Of a stretch of 64,000 bases of DNA, positions 9,407 through 19,983 are shown piece after piece. Under the pieces are notes generated by a model. That model did no database searches, had not been told where the DNA came from, and worked only from the letters and a program-made list of their open reading frames with translations. The position numbers and the translations under genes are program-made. The first letter of the stretch is position 1. Every line of letters starts with the position of its first letter. The stretch is from Symbiodinium natans (Eukaryota > Sar > Dinophyceae > Suessiales > Symbiodiniaceae): the NCBI GenBank assembly GCA_905221605.1, contig CAJNDS010000646.1:77001-141000 (forward strand), written 5' to 3'.

Positions 9407-10643
9407 TCAGTGTTGGGTTTTCCCTTCCCTCTTGCAGCATGATTCCACGCCTGTAGGAATCTTGCAGGTGCCGGAGGGAGCAGCACAGCAGTTCTGCTTT
9501 CCAAAACGGAAAACTTGGGGACCCTTCTCCAAGCAACAGCCATGGGTGTTGCTGTTGAAGAGATACTTCCCACCACAGCACCTCCGCGGCTCTTTGTGGA
9601 ACAACTTGCCGCTGCAACATCCCGTGGTCTTGGTCTCATACACCTTGCCGGCACAGCAGGCGTGTGTTCGTGAGTCGAAGACCTCCCCATTACAGCAACC
9701 CATCATGGTCGCATCATAGAGGGTCGTCCCGCAGCGCTGACGGAAGCAGGACTTCGCATCGGCGTCAAAGATGTAGCACGTTTCTTTGTTGTAGGCCGAG
9801 GATCGTGTCTGGCACTGCGACTTGGCCTTCATCTGGGCATCCTCCTCTGAGCGCTGCATAACTGATAGCCAGCCTACGTCACAGGATCGGGTCATGGCCC
9901 AGGCCATGTGCATGCCTCGCCTCTTCGCGGCGCAATAGCGGCGCCAGGTCTCGGCGTAGTTCTTGGGTGGCCAGTCCTCCGCACAGTCGAACTGCGTCTT
10001 CCACGGCACCTTCGGCGGAGCCAGGCACTTGAGCCCAAAGGTCAGGTACCTCAGTTCTGCTCAGCTAAGTATGCTAAGGTTGAGCCGTCTTTCTAAGCTT
10101 TGCAACGGGCAGGTTTGCTTCCCACGAAATCGGAAGCAAGAGGTATCCCAGACGGCCAGGGCACTCCTCGCCGAGATCGAAGACAAGCTTGTGATTGCAG
10201 CAACCTTGCGCGGTCGTGTTGTAAACCTCTTTGTTGTTGCAGCAATCTTCACCCTTGATGTCAAAGATGTCAGTGCCACAGCAGCTCTGCGTGGTCATGT
10301 CATAGAGCACGTTGCCGCAGCATCCCTCCTTTGAGCTGTCGAAGGTCTCTCCGCCACAAAGGCCAGGGCCACTTGGCTCTTCCGAAGAGTCCTCCTCCTC
10401 GTCGTCAGTCGCTTCATCCGGATCCGGCAGCAGATCGTCCAAGCTGTCATCGAAGACTCCCGGGACCCCTGCGTATTCCGCAGTCTGCTCGCTGACCTGC
10501 TTCTTGGCACGCGACTGCAAGGCTTGGAATGCGCACTCTGGTGATGCACATTCATCGTCAATGGCCGGCATCACATCTTCGACAGCCCACGTCACAAGCC
10601 CTGGCCAGCACGATGCGAAAACCAACAACTTCGCAACGGCCAT
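9407..10643 (-). CDS. Secreted galaxin-like protein with di-cysteine repeats (two exons)
   Basis: Exon 1 runs 10643-10165 from ATG; exon 2 runs 10049-9407 to TGA. The 115-bp intron (10050-10164) is GT-AG, phase 2, and joins two parts of the same repeat protein in frame, giving 373 residues. The N-terminus (MAVAKLLVFASCWPG) is a typical signal peptide. An acidic spacer (DDEEEDSSEE) follows, then about ten imperfect repeats of the type CCxGxxYDxxTxxCC on both sides of the intron (for example CCGNVLYDMTTQSCC and CCAGKVYETKTTGCC). A non-repeat segment rich in Trp lies at the start of exon 2. This is the galaxin pattern; galaxins are extracellular, disulfide-rich proteins first known from coral skeletal matrix. 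Its role in an alga is unknown. More 3' exons are possible because the last repeat ends close to the stop. Confidence 0.85.
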
Positions 10644-10676
10644 GATGGAGTAGTAGGTCTACAATTAAAATTAAAA
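10644..10676 (-). promoter_or_regulatory. Putative spliced-leader acceptor before the galaxin-like gene
   Basis: Reading the minus strand, a T/A-rich tract (10661-10676, TTTTAATTTTAATTG) ends in AG at 10660-10659, 16 bases before the ATG. Dinoflagellate messages receive a 22-nt leader at such AG sites, so this supports the chosen start. Confidence 0.55.
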
Positions 10677-11342
10677 CGCTATCGAGAGCTGACAGCCCAA
10701 AATATGAATGGCGCGGCGACATATCGCATTCTGCATGTCCATATTTACCACATTGCTGAGCATGCTTGCGACGACAGCACGGCCAAGCCGCAGGGCACCA
10801 GTCTCACATCGACAGTTCTAGTTCTGCATGGGCCACCAGGGCATGAAGGGCGCCCAACGAAACACAGATAACACAGGTTCTGGCACTCTTTGACCAACAG
10901 ACTAAGTGGCGTCGCCATGAGATCATGGTTGCGTACTGCATACACTCTGACCGCCTCCTGAAGCAGCCCAACTCGTGCTGTGTGCTGACAGCTTCACGGG
11001 CAATCCAGTTTCGGACGCCCAGAGCACACTGGGAGTCCGCATCAGAGACGTTCACAACATGTTTCCCTCGCTGGCTCGGGTCAACCTCCGGACCCCCCTC
11101 CCCCTCCGAAGCGAAGTGCCTCACGTTTTCCTTTGGGCGGTCAAGCTGTCAGTCGGAGAGTTAAGGACATTTGACAAGGATCCCATCTTTCTGCAACGGT
11201 GGCGTTTAGATCCAGGCCTGGGGAACTTTTCATAGTTGTACCCACCCCCTACCCCCCCCAAGTGCGCGGCCGACCCACCCCCCCCTCCCACCCTCCCCCC
11301 CCCCCTCCCACCCCCCTCCCCCCCCCCCCCCCCCCCTCCCCC

Positions 11343-11383
<41 letters not shown>

Positions 11384-13755
11384 ACCACCCCCCACTCCTC
11401 TCCTACAGCATCTTGCGGCGCCCCTGCCCCCACTTCTCGTGAACCCTTAATTCGCCTCGGTACCCTTGCCGAGGCGGCTTCGCGTTAGCGGTTAAGATAC
11501 TGTTACTCATATTCTGAGTAGCCTCTGGTCTATAGGCCGACGGCGATTTTCTGGAGACTGCAGCGCACCAAGAAAGAGGGTGATAAGAACCACCAACCCG
11601 AATGCACACACATGACACGCAGAGTGGAAGCACTGATCGTCCAGGGAATTGGGGACAGGCTCCGGGACTCTGGGAGGCCCTGTATCGTTCGCCTCACGAA
11701 ATCTCCAACAGATTGAATGTCGCCTATACTCGAGCCTCACAAATTGCGATTGGCACAAGACCGTTGCAAACCATTATAGATCCTGACGTAAGGACCCACC
11801 CGTAATGGCTGTGAGCCGATGCTCGCTTACGCTTGGGACACCCCCCAACCTCAATGGGAGCCCTGCTGCAAGGCACACGGGAACGCAACAAACACTGGCA
11901 TCAAGCAAGAGGACCATGCCCTTGACCCCCACCTTCCACACTTCCATTTTCAGTCGCGGCTCAGCAACAGAGGCACCCGAAGGGGTGCGAAAGACAATTA
12001 CAATTACAAGGCTTGCCGCGAGTTGGGGGGGCTCAAGGCTACGAGGAGTCTGGCAGACGCCCCTCTTCTTCCAAGATGGCTTCTTCATCGGCTTCATCAT
12101 GGTCCTCTTCCATGCCAACTCTCAGGGATCTGATTGCATCGGCGTGTCGAACTTTTGCGCCAAAGTTGCGGGATGTTTTGAGGGCATGAAGCCTGAAGGG
12201 GCCCCCTCCGCCCTGCAAGCCCTCGTCCTCGGCATCAACAGCGCCTTCGGCGAATAGCGAGCCTGGGACCTGCGGAGCAGCTCCCGCAAGGACAATCGCA
12301 CCAACAATGGCCCAGAGGTTCAGGGTTGGGGATGAGCAGCGAGTTCGATGGGTAGGAAGAACTTCGGGAGAAGACCCTTTATCCGTAAAACCCGGCCTTC
12401 GCAGCTGACTCATCCCCACTCGAGCTCAGTAGGTCGGCAATTGCCAGACCTAGTTTTCGCTCTGCGTGCAGTAGCCAAGGCAGCCGAAGCCCTGAACCGC
12501 CAAAGCATGAAGGCATGATGATTCTTTGGAGCCGGCAAATCGCGCGGCCGACACTGACGAGGTCCTGCAAGGATTGTGAATGCTTTCGCCGGCCTGGTTT
12601 GCAGAAAGGGTTCGGGGGTACAGGATCTAGGCTTGGGAGTCTTGGGAGGTTTGGAAGGGTTTGGGGAGGGACATTGAAGATGTTTCAAGGTGGCCGGAGA
12701 GGGAAGAGAGGGAAGAAGAAGCCAATTTTCAGAAGATCAGCCCTCTCCTGCAGCAGCAAGTGCTCACCGCCAGCCTCCACGTGCCGGGCCTCGGCTGCGA
12801 ATCCGTCAGAGGTATCCGTTCCACCTTCTGAGCGCGGAAGAGGACGACCAAACAGCTCGCAAAAGACGCTGGTGGTTGAGGAAAGGCGGAACCTCCCAAT
12901 AACCGCTCGTGGATTCAAGGTGTGTTTCCCACGCATTGGGTATCTTGTATAACCATTTCAAGCACATTTTCGGCCATGTTCAACACGAGCCCTTCACAAC
13001 TCAGGGGAGGGTGCCCCAAGCCGGCCCCGTGTTTCCGCTTCTCGGGTTGAGGAACCTGCGTGAAACCCTCGGGCCCCCTTCGGCCTCTATGTGGCCGGTG
13101 GAGGCCATGCAGAGTTGCCAAAGTGGCAATGCAGACATTAAGCGTTTCCTATGCGATGCCTCCCCCCACCTCACTTCCCACAAGCCAGCATGCTGTAACC
13201 ATGGCGGTTCTTCTCCTCTCCTGTTGGTGCCCTCAACGCGTCACACGAGAGCTTCTCATTTCTCGTCATTCCTAGGGTTTCGGGTTTCGGGTTTCAGGTT
13301 TCCAGCTCAGTTAAGAGTGCTCAGACTGTTCCAACAAGGCAGCACCCTTTCCTCAGGAATCGGCACACAACGAAGACTCGATCGTCAGACCTCGTGAACT
13401 TCGGGCACTGCAGGCAGTAGTGCGGCAGTAGCAGGCAGCTTACTGACAAGGGCTCCTGAATTTCTTCTATGCCATAAATGGCCGGATCATGCTGGGATCC
13501 TGGCTGTATTTGTACCCCTGGCTGGCCGCAGCTACGCGCCCAACACCAGCCTGGCTTGACCGAGAGTAAACCAAACCCAACACTGCATTGCCCTTACAAG
13601 GGTGTCACTCAAGTGTTGACCCCATGGCCCTGAATCCCCTTTCGACTTCAAAGCCACTGCCGAAATCCTAAAGAACCCTCAAGGCCACCTTAAAAAACCC
13701 TGAGTGCTGGGTGAGCACTGCACCCTTCAAGTAGAAGCAGGCGCGGGGCCACGTC
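10677..13755. other. Spacer without a firmly recognised gene
   Basis: Apart from the C-rich tract I find no identifiable protein. At 12060-12420 both strands are open: the minus strand reads a hydrophobic stretch (LWAIVGAIVLAGAA) followed by an acidic tail, the plus strand reads GFFIGFIMVLFHANS, so neither can be chosen. The 3' exons of the carboxypeptidase gene should lie below 13756 but were not resolved. A short element at 11467-11495 is shared with 44727-44754. Confidence 0.5.
11268..11387 (+). repeat. Poly(C)-rich tract
   Basis: About 120 bases of nearly pure C with scattered T and A (CCCCCCTCCC words). Frames across it give only Pro or Gly and are not genes. Confidence 0.9.
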
Positions 13756-16700
13756 CTGCGCGCGCAGCTCCGCACGGCTCGTGCCAGCAGCATCCAGGAG
13801 GTGTGTCCTGAAGCTTCAGGGGGTCTAGCGAACTAAGGTTGCAGGCTTATTTTTCTGAGGGGCTTCAGGGTGTCAGGGTCTCTTTTCGGGCCAGTTGAGG
13901 GCCGACCGGAAGATTCAGCAACAGATCCTCGAGGCCATCAGCGACACGAGCCGGTCTCCATCAGTAGCGTTTGCAATGGCAAAGATCCCACGCCGCCTTA
14001 GACTCGAAGGCATCGCGGTGACCACAGCTCTAAACATGTTGGGGATTTCGTTTTTCAAGTCTCGGCATCACATACAGTCCGGGCTTCGGGGCCTGGAGTG
14101 GCTGTGAATGTCGATGAAGGCGAGCAGGTCTCCCTGTTGAGCCTCGGCCTTTGCAGCTCCACTCACTCATGGCACAATTCACGCACAGCACTTCACAGCT
14201 CAGAAAACAAGGAGAGAAAAGAGAGAGAGAGAGGGAGAGAGCGAGAGGGACAGAGGGAGAGGGGGAGAGAGGGAAAGAGGGGAGAGGGGGAGAGGGGCGA
14301 GAGAGGGAGAGAGGGAGAGACAGAGACAGAGAGAGAGAGAGAGAAAGAGGGAGAGCTACAAAGCAGTGCAAAGAAGGTCTCAAGAAGGCTTGGGCCTGGA
14401 GTGCGCTCTTGAGCCCCTTGGTTTCGGGGGCGCTGTCGTCATGGTGATGCCTGCAGGGCTGATGAAGGACCTCTCACGAAGGCCTCGAATCGCGCTCCAA
14501 GGCCTGTTGAGGTCCACCGCGTCCAAATTAGTCCTCGTGCGACCCGCTATGACCCCATCAGGGTTCAGCCTCAGGTTCCGCTGGACACGAACTCGGGATG
14601 CCCAACACCGTAACAAAACCCCATAAAGAGGAAATTTGAAACAACACAGTAATAATCAGAATCATCATCATAATCATCATAATCATACTCATAATCATAA
14701 TCATAATCATAATCATAATATATTCACAACAATAATAATCACTAAAATTCTTATTATTAACATTCCAGCCAGAGCCGCATCGGCACGAGGAGCCATGCAA
14801 GCTGGTCGAGGCAGCTTTGTGCCTGGAAGCGACGGCCAGAGCTCAAAAAAAGGCGCAAGGTCCGGTTCACTCAAGCTGACGAGCCCCCCCCCCCCCCCCC
14901 CCATGATTACAAAAATCACCCCCAAGAAAAGTTTCGGGAAGGCCCCCCCCCCCCCCCCCCCGGCCCCCCCGGACACGCCCACCCCCCCGCCCCCCAGAAA
15001 TGCACACGCCAGCCCTAAATCAGCACTCCGGACCAGCCTCGGGGTCACACATCAGAAACTCCATCACCTTTGGGCTCCGCTTTGTCTGGGTATTTGGAGG
15101 GAGTTTCTTCGCAAGACCTGGGGAAGGGCGGCGAGGCCCCGGCCCCACGCATCACCCAGGAGGCATGCGTCTCACCCGGGTGCGCTCGGGCCTGGGCTTG
15201 GAGGTTTTCTGTGGGATCGGGGCTTTCTTGGGCTGTTTGAGGCCTTTAGTCCTTTAGATGTCCTTTAGGGTGTGTAGGGCGTGTAGGGTCTATGGGTGTC
15301 GAATTGGAACGCTGATGCTGTGTGTGATGGCAGCCCTGGGCTGTCCCCTGAAAGCTAAACAATCAACCGAGTGTCCCGCCACGATGCAAGCTCTGTGCTG
15401 GGCAGACTGGTTTCCCAGTCGCAGCGCCAGCACCTGGAGAATGTATGGGATTTCAAGGTCAATTGCGCAGCCCCCATGCCGTCAACACGATCAAACCCCT
15501 GAAAACGCCTCACCATACCACCCGGGAGGCTCACTGAGCCCGTCCCCTAACCCCAAACCACAGTATCCAAATCAGGCTGGAGAGAGAGAGGTTTGCCAGG
15601 TTTGGCTTGGTCTTGTCGGTAAGACTGGACGTTCAGCGAGACCAATGGCCCACACCAGTGATTCCACTACACACTGGTGTTTTTTCTGGCGATTTTGGCA
15701 TCCCGTGCAAAGCCCCTTGCCCACTAGTGGAAAACCCATTAACCGCAAGGGAAAAAAACCCTCTACCACTAAGTCGACACCTCGTGCTGGAAAAGCCCTA
15801 GCGGGAATCCACTAGTCCCAGTACCCACTCTTCCCACTTGTGATTCCACGACCCACTGGTAGAATCCAGTGGTGGGTATGGTTTGCACTAATTAATGGGC
15901 AAATGGACTTCCACCAGGTTTCCACTAGGGGACCGTGGGTTTTGCACTAGTGGGTAGTGGGTTTCCGCTAGTGGGTAGTGGGATTCCACTGACTAGTGAA
16001 ACCCAATACCCACTATTGGAAATCCACTACCGCACTAACGTCACTAGTGGAAATCCGGACCCACACCACTACCCACTCGTTGTGACCCGCTACCCAATAG
16101 TGGACTCCCCTTACCCGTAGTCCTCTGTGATCTCAATCCAAGCGTTCCACCGACGCAGGAATCACGATATTCCCTTTTCAATAAATTCTTCAAAATCAGT
16201 GACAACACTCCATTTGATCGAATCGTCCCAGTTCTTTGTCAACATGTGTGTTGCGTAATTTTCATGTCTTGTCGAGGAGGTGGTGGAATTTCTCGTCGGA
16301 TTTCTCGTGCAAAGCGACTCTTGAGGATGTGCGTTGCTAAAGAGATTAGCTGCTCAAGCGGAAAACCGTAAACAATGAAAAGAAATCTTGTTATCCACGG
16401 ACGGACCTCACGAAAACGTTCGCAAGTTCAAACCACCTATGTCCGAGTGTGCAAGAACAGGTACAGGTGCCAGGCAAGTGGATATCAAATGGGAGCGTTG
16501 ACATCGAAAATGCTCGATGCGCCCAGCTTGGGTCAACAAGCTCTGATTCTGTTGCCTTCCCCAAACGAGGTACGGAGTTCTGAACGCCCCTGACCCATGA
16601 AGGGCTGCTTAGGAATTGGGGCCCAGGCCGGCAGACCCGCCATCAATTCTTCCAAGCATCCCATGTCCCGTTTGGTCTTGGGTTTGGCATGTCTTCAAAC

Positions 16701-17118
16701 TGCGCTGCGCGACCTTGCCCCCTACATTACCGTCTAAACCCCAAACCCTGACAAACCCTGAACCCTAAAAATGGGTGCCTCCTTCCCGGCCGCCGTGAGC
16801 GCCAGTGCCTCAGCTCCACCGGCCAGCGCGCGAGGTCCGCAGCCTTGGCGGCTCCAAGGTTTCAGGGATTGGGGTTTTGGGCTCAGGGAAATCTTGGGGC
16901 CTTTGGGGGTTTGTAATGCGCCTGAGAAGCCCTAACACCCTCAGCTTTCCGCTGTGTGAGAAGCTGGTGGCCCCTAGGCGAGCACAGTGCATGAGGCAAA
17001 CCTGTGAGTGGCTGTAACCATTTAGGTTTCTTTTCGCACGACACACCCAACAAATCCCCTGAGGCTGCTGCAAGTCGGTGTAGGAGTACGGCACCGAGTA
17101 GGCCAGGAAGCACTCGTC
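13756..17118 (-). CDS. Cytosolic zinc carboxypeptidase, CCP/AGBL type (multi-exon, ends incomplete)
   Basis: Peptidase family M14 enzymes of this subfamily trim glutamates from tubulin and other proteins. Exons in order: 17118-17069 (AYSVPYSYTDL, end of the N-terminal domain), 15433-15380, 15191-15144 (HPGET, zinc ligands His 15182-15180 and Glu 15173-15171, then ASWVMRG), 15067-15038, 14822-14776 (ending LLVPM), 14569-14504 (LNPDGV and VDLN), 14450-14396, 14148-14093 (FIDIHSHS, third zinc His), 13996-13928 and, tentatively, 13807-13756. Exons from 15433 to 13928 join in a single frame; donors are GC, GC, GC, GC, GC, GC, GC and acceptors all AG before G. At least one exon between 17069 and 15433 is missing from this model, as are the N-terminal exons and the C-terminus. 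The family call rests on motif order HPGE, NPDG, DLNR, D-x-H-x-HS and is strong. Confidence 0.85.
14209..14352 (+). repeat. (GA)n-rich purine tract in a carboxypeptidase intron
   Basis: GAGAGAGGGAGA-type sequence lies wholly inside the predicted intron 14149-14395. Confidence 0.85.
14651..14722 (+). repeat. (AATCAT)n microsatellite in a carboxypeptidase intron
   Basis: Degenerate then regular AATCAT/CATAAT units, about twelve copies, inside the predicted intron 14570-14775. A His/Asn-only frame across it is not a gene. C-runs at 14885-14902 and 14942-14962 lie in the neighbouring intron. Confidence 0.9.
15650..16115. repeat. Cluster of short inverted repeats around CCACTAGTGG
   Basis: Words such as CACTAGTGG, GGGTAGTGGG, CCACTACCCA and ATTCCACT recur in both orientations every 20-50 bases (for example 15720-15730, 15940-15985, 16045-16060), so the block can fold on itself repeatedly. 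It lies in the large gap between carboxypeptidase exons at 17069 and 15433, so it is probably intronic. Confidence 0.7.
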
Positions 17119-18496
17119 CTCCGGGGCTTTTCGGGCTTGTGGCGTCGGAGAGCACGAGCGACCCTCCGCAGCGTGCTGAGCAGCGCTTTTGTTCCCTTCG
17201 CAAGGCTTCGGCTTGGTTTGCACTCGATCCTCGAGCTTTCAACGCTGTTGGCGAATTAAGCAAAACGTATACGGAAAGGAGAAGGCCCGACAAGGTCAGA
17301 GGCCTTTTTAACCTTTCAGACGCTTTCCCATGAGGCCGCTGTGCCGCGCTTCTCGCTGAGAGGCAGTAAAGCCTCTGGCCTCGACGCTGCAGTCCCCAAA
17401 TCCCTTGGCTTGGGCGCAGGGCAATCGTCCGAGGACCTCTGCAACACGTCTGTGCTGCGGCTTCAAGAGGGCGAAGACCAAAAGATGATTGCGTGCAGGT
17501 CAGGCACAGGCTTTCCTGAGCCATGAATTGAAAACAGCGGGCGAGAGGCAATGGCAACTAGGATGGTCATCATCGTGCAGCTCACCCTGCAATATGCAGG
17601 GAGATCCTGAAGCCCCTGCACATTGAAACTTTTGACTTTTCTGGAACCCAGACTTTCACGAATTCTTCTTGCATCCTTCTCATCCGGCCTTGGCAAGCGA
17701 CTCTAACCAGAATGCACTTGCGAAGCTTGGCCGTGTATTGAATCTAATGCGACTTTTCACTGATTTGACCCAGGCCCCATACTCGTCTTCGTCATCCGAT
17801 CGAATATCTTCAACGGACTGGCCGCGAAGTAGCCGCATGGCGACCTACTTCTGCCAACAGCTAACAGCTGCAGTTCTCCAGCTGCTGCATGGCACACCCC
17901 TAAATTGCCCTGAACCCTAAACCGGTGCCTTCAGGATCAGGCCAAACAATAGATCTGCAAGACCTCGGCTAGGCTGGGGTCTTCAAGAAGCTCCAAACAC
18001 CCAAAGCCAAGGAAGCCGACAAAGCCAAGCGGCCATGAGAAGGTAGAGCAAGATGACGCACAGGGTGGCCGCGAAGAGTGCTTGAAGTATGCAGCTGACT
18101 CATGTGAGCTGACCTGCCGAAGCACCGCCACAGCTTGCACACGATTCTGACATGTTCTGACCGGGGGCTCTTGACCTGAAGGCAAGCGGTGACCTTGACA
18201 AAAGCTTTGCTAAGAGCCCGGCCAGCAAACATACCTCGGCCCCCAAAACATCCCACCGCGCAAGAGAGGCTACGACGCGTTTGGGCCAAGCAAGGCGACA
18301 CTTGCGGCCACTTGCAGCTACGCGGCCCGAACATGATAAGGCGCGTCACCGCAAACCTCGGGAGCTTGGGCTGAAGGCGTAGACACTTGCTGAAGAATAA
18401 CAACACGCTGTACTCAACCAGGCATGGCAATTCTCGGAGCAATGCCCGCAGGAACACAAAGGAACAATAAGGCTGAGAATAAGGCCTGGAAAAAAC

Positions 18497-18531
<35 letters not shown>

Positions 18532-18532
18532 T
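18497..18532 (+). repeat. (TA)n microsatellite
   Basis: ATATAT run with one ATGT interruption. Flanking minus-strand segments at 18590-18910 include coding-looking pieces (TAEQLKMKLDLT, QFVADRLFEFFAVL) that may be exons of an unidentified gene. Confidence 0.85.
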
Positions 18533-18959
18533 CGGGCTTCAACATGCTTGGTTGAACAAGAATAAGTGGTCAAGGAATTCTGACATGCACGTTCGGACAT
18601 CGGAGCCGACGTTGTAGGCCGCACCCTTGGCAGCCTCTTACAGCTCATATCAAGGCCTGCCCAATCTGAACCCCTTTCGCAATGTGGTGTAGGTGGGGCA
18701 CAGGACGGCAAAGAATTCAAACAGCCGGTCCGCGACGAACTGCCGAAGTTCCTCTTGGGTATGTTCCGGCGGTGTTTGTCAGTGAGGATGTACATCCCGT
18801 GGTTTCTCGGGGTCAAGGTCCTGGGATGAAGTTCTCCACATGCTAAGTCAGGTCGAGTTTCATCTTCAACTGCTCGGCCGTGTACTGCACAGTTCCTGGG
18901 TTCAAATCGGTTCAAGGTGCGAGAGTGCGAGAGTCTCCCCCATGACTCAGGAGCAGTGA

Positions 18960-19983
18960 TCATGCTCGAAAGCCGCCCGCAGATTTTTGCCTCGACATGT
19001 TTTGCCCGAGCTTCGCTAGATGAAGTGGCACATCAGCTGGGTCCAGAAGCACCATGACTGGGACGACCAGGCACTCAAATGCCCTGGAACCCCCTTTTGT
19101 CTTTCGACGAGGAGCCACCACGCCAACGCGGTTGTAGCCGCCAAGGTATGACACATATACCACCTCGATGGCCGGCGGAGGCAGCAGAGGGATTTCAGAA
19201 AACCCCCCTCGTGCGCCGAGCTCACCGATGGTGACAATGTGATGCACCTTGGGCTCGAAAGGCTGAACCTTGAATTCCTCCAAACCCTCAGGTGGAAAGG
19301 CAAACCCTCTAACCTCTTTCACGTAGATTACTTTTTTGTTTGGGGGGGGGGGGGGAGAAGGTTATGGGATGCTCTTTGGGCTTACAGGTACACTAGAAGA
19401 AGCCCCTTTGCCGTAGTCGTGGAGCCATCATCTCAAGGAAGTCCTTTCTCTTGGGCTCCAGGAGCACGGTGACCGCAGCCTGCGAACCACCAGGACTTTT
19501 CGGAGCTTCAGGGCTCTTGTTTAAGGGCTTTAGAGGAATCTTGGGATTTTGGCGCGTCAGGGTTCTTACCCATGACGACTCTACCCCAAGCTCCAAGCCA
19601 AGGATCTTGGGGTTTAGGGCTTAGGGCTTAAGGCTTCGGGCTTCTAGGCCCTGGTCTTCTCCGGCCACCCCAACCTCACATTTCTCAGCATCCAGCAGCG
19701 TTTGGGGGCGCAAGCCTGTAGTAGCGAGCCCCGTACAAGATGTAGAAGCAGCGGAGGTCAGACCGCATAATCAAGTGCTCGCCTGCAGCCGTCTGACAAG
19801 AGATCTCAGCCGCAAATCCCCCACACCCTAGAACACGAAGCACATCCTACTGAAAAACTCTCTGCCGTCTCCTTCGACCCAACCCAAAAACAACTTGACT
19901 TCAAGCAGAGCTGGCTCCCGAGGCGCCGCTGTCAAACCCACGCCACCAGTTGGCGACGGCCAAGACCAGGGTTGCGATGGCAC
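18960..19983 (-). CDS. Unidentified multi-exon gene, 3' part
   Basis: Several minus-strand segments look coding and start after AG followed by G: 19983 (AIATLVLAVANWWRGF, membrane-like), 19479 (AAVTVLLEPKRKDF), 19268-19226 (VQPFEPKVHHIVTI), 19163 (VVYVSYLGGYNRVGVV) and a last piece ending in stop 18962-18960. I could not join them all in one consistent phase, so at least one border is wrong or an exon is missing. I do not recognise the family. The mix of a hydrophobic segment and beta-strand-like stretches suggests a membrane or extracellular protein, but this is only an impression. Confidence 0.4.

Noticed and set aside
8370-9719. 449-codon plus-strand open frame
   Set aside because: It is antisense to the galaxin-like exons at its 3' end, has no domain, and runs against the direction of all host genes.
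12060-12420. Small gene with a membrane helix
   Set aside because: Both strands are open with similar plausibility, and no splice or start evidence separates them.
14636-14720. His/Asn-rich plus-strand open frame
   Set aside because: Product of the AATCAT microsatellite inside a carboxypeptidase intron.
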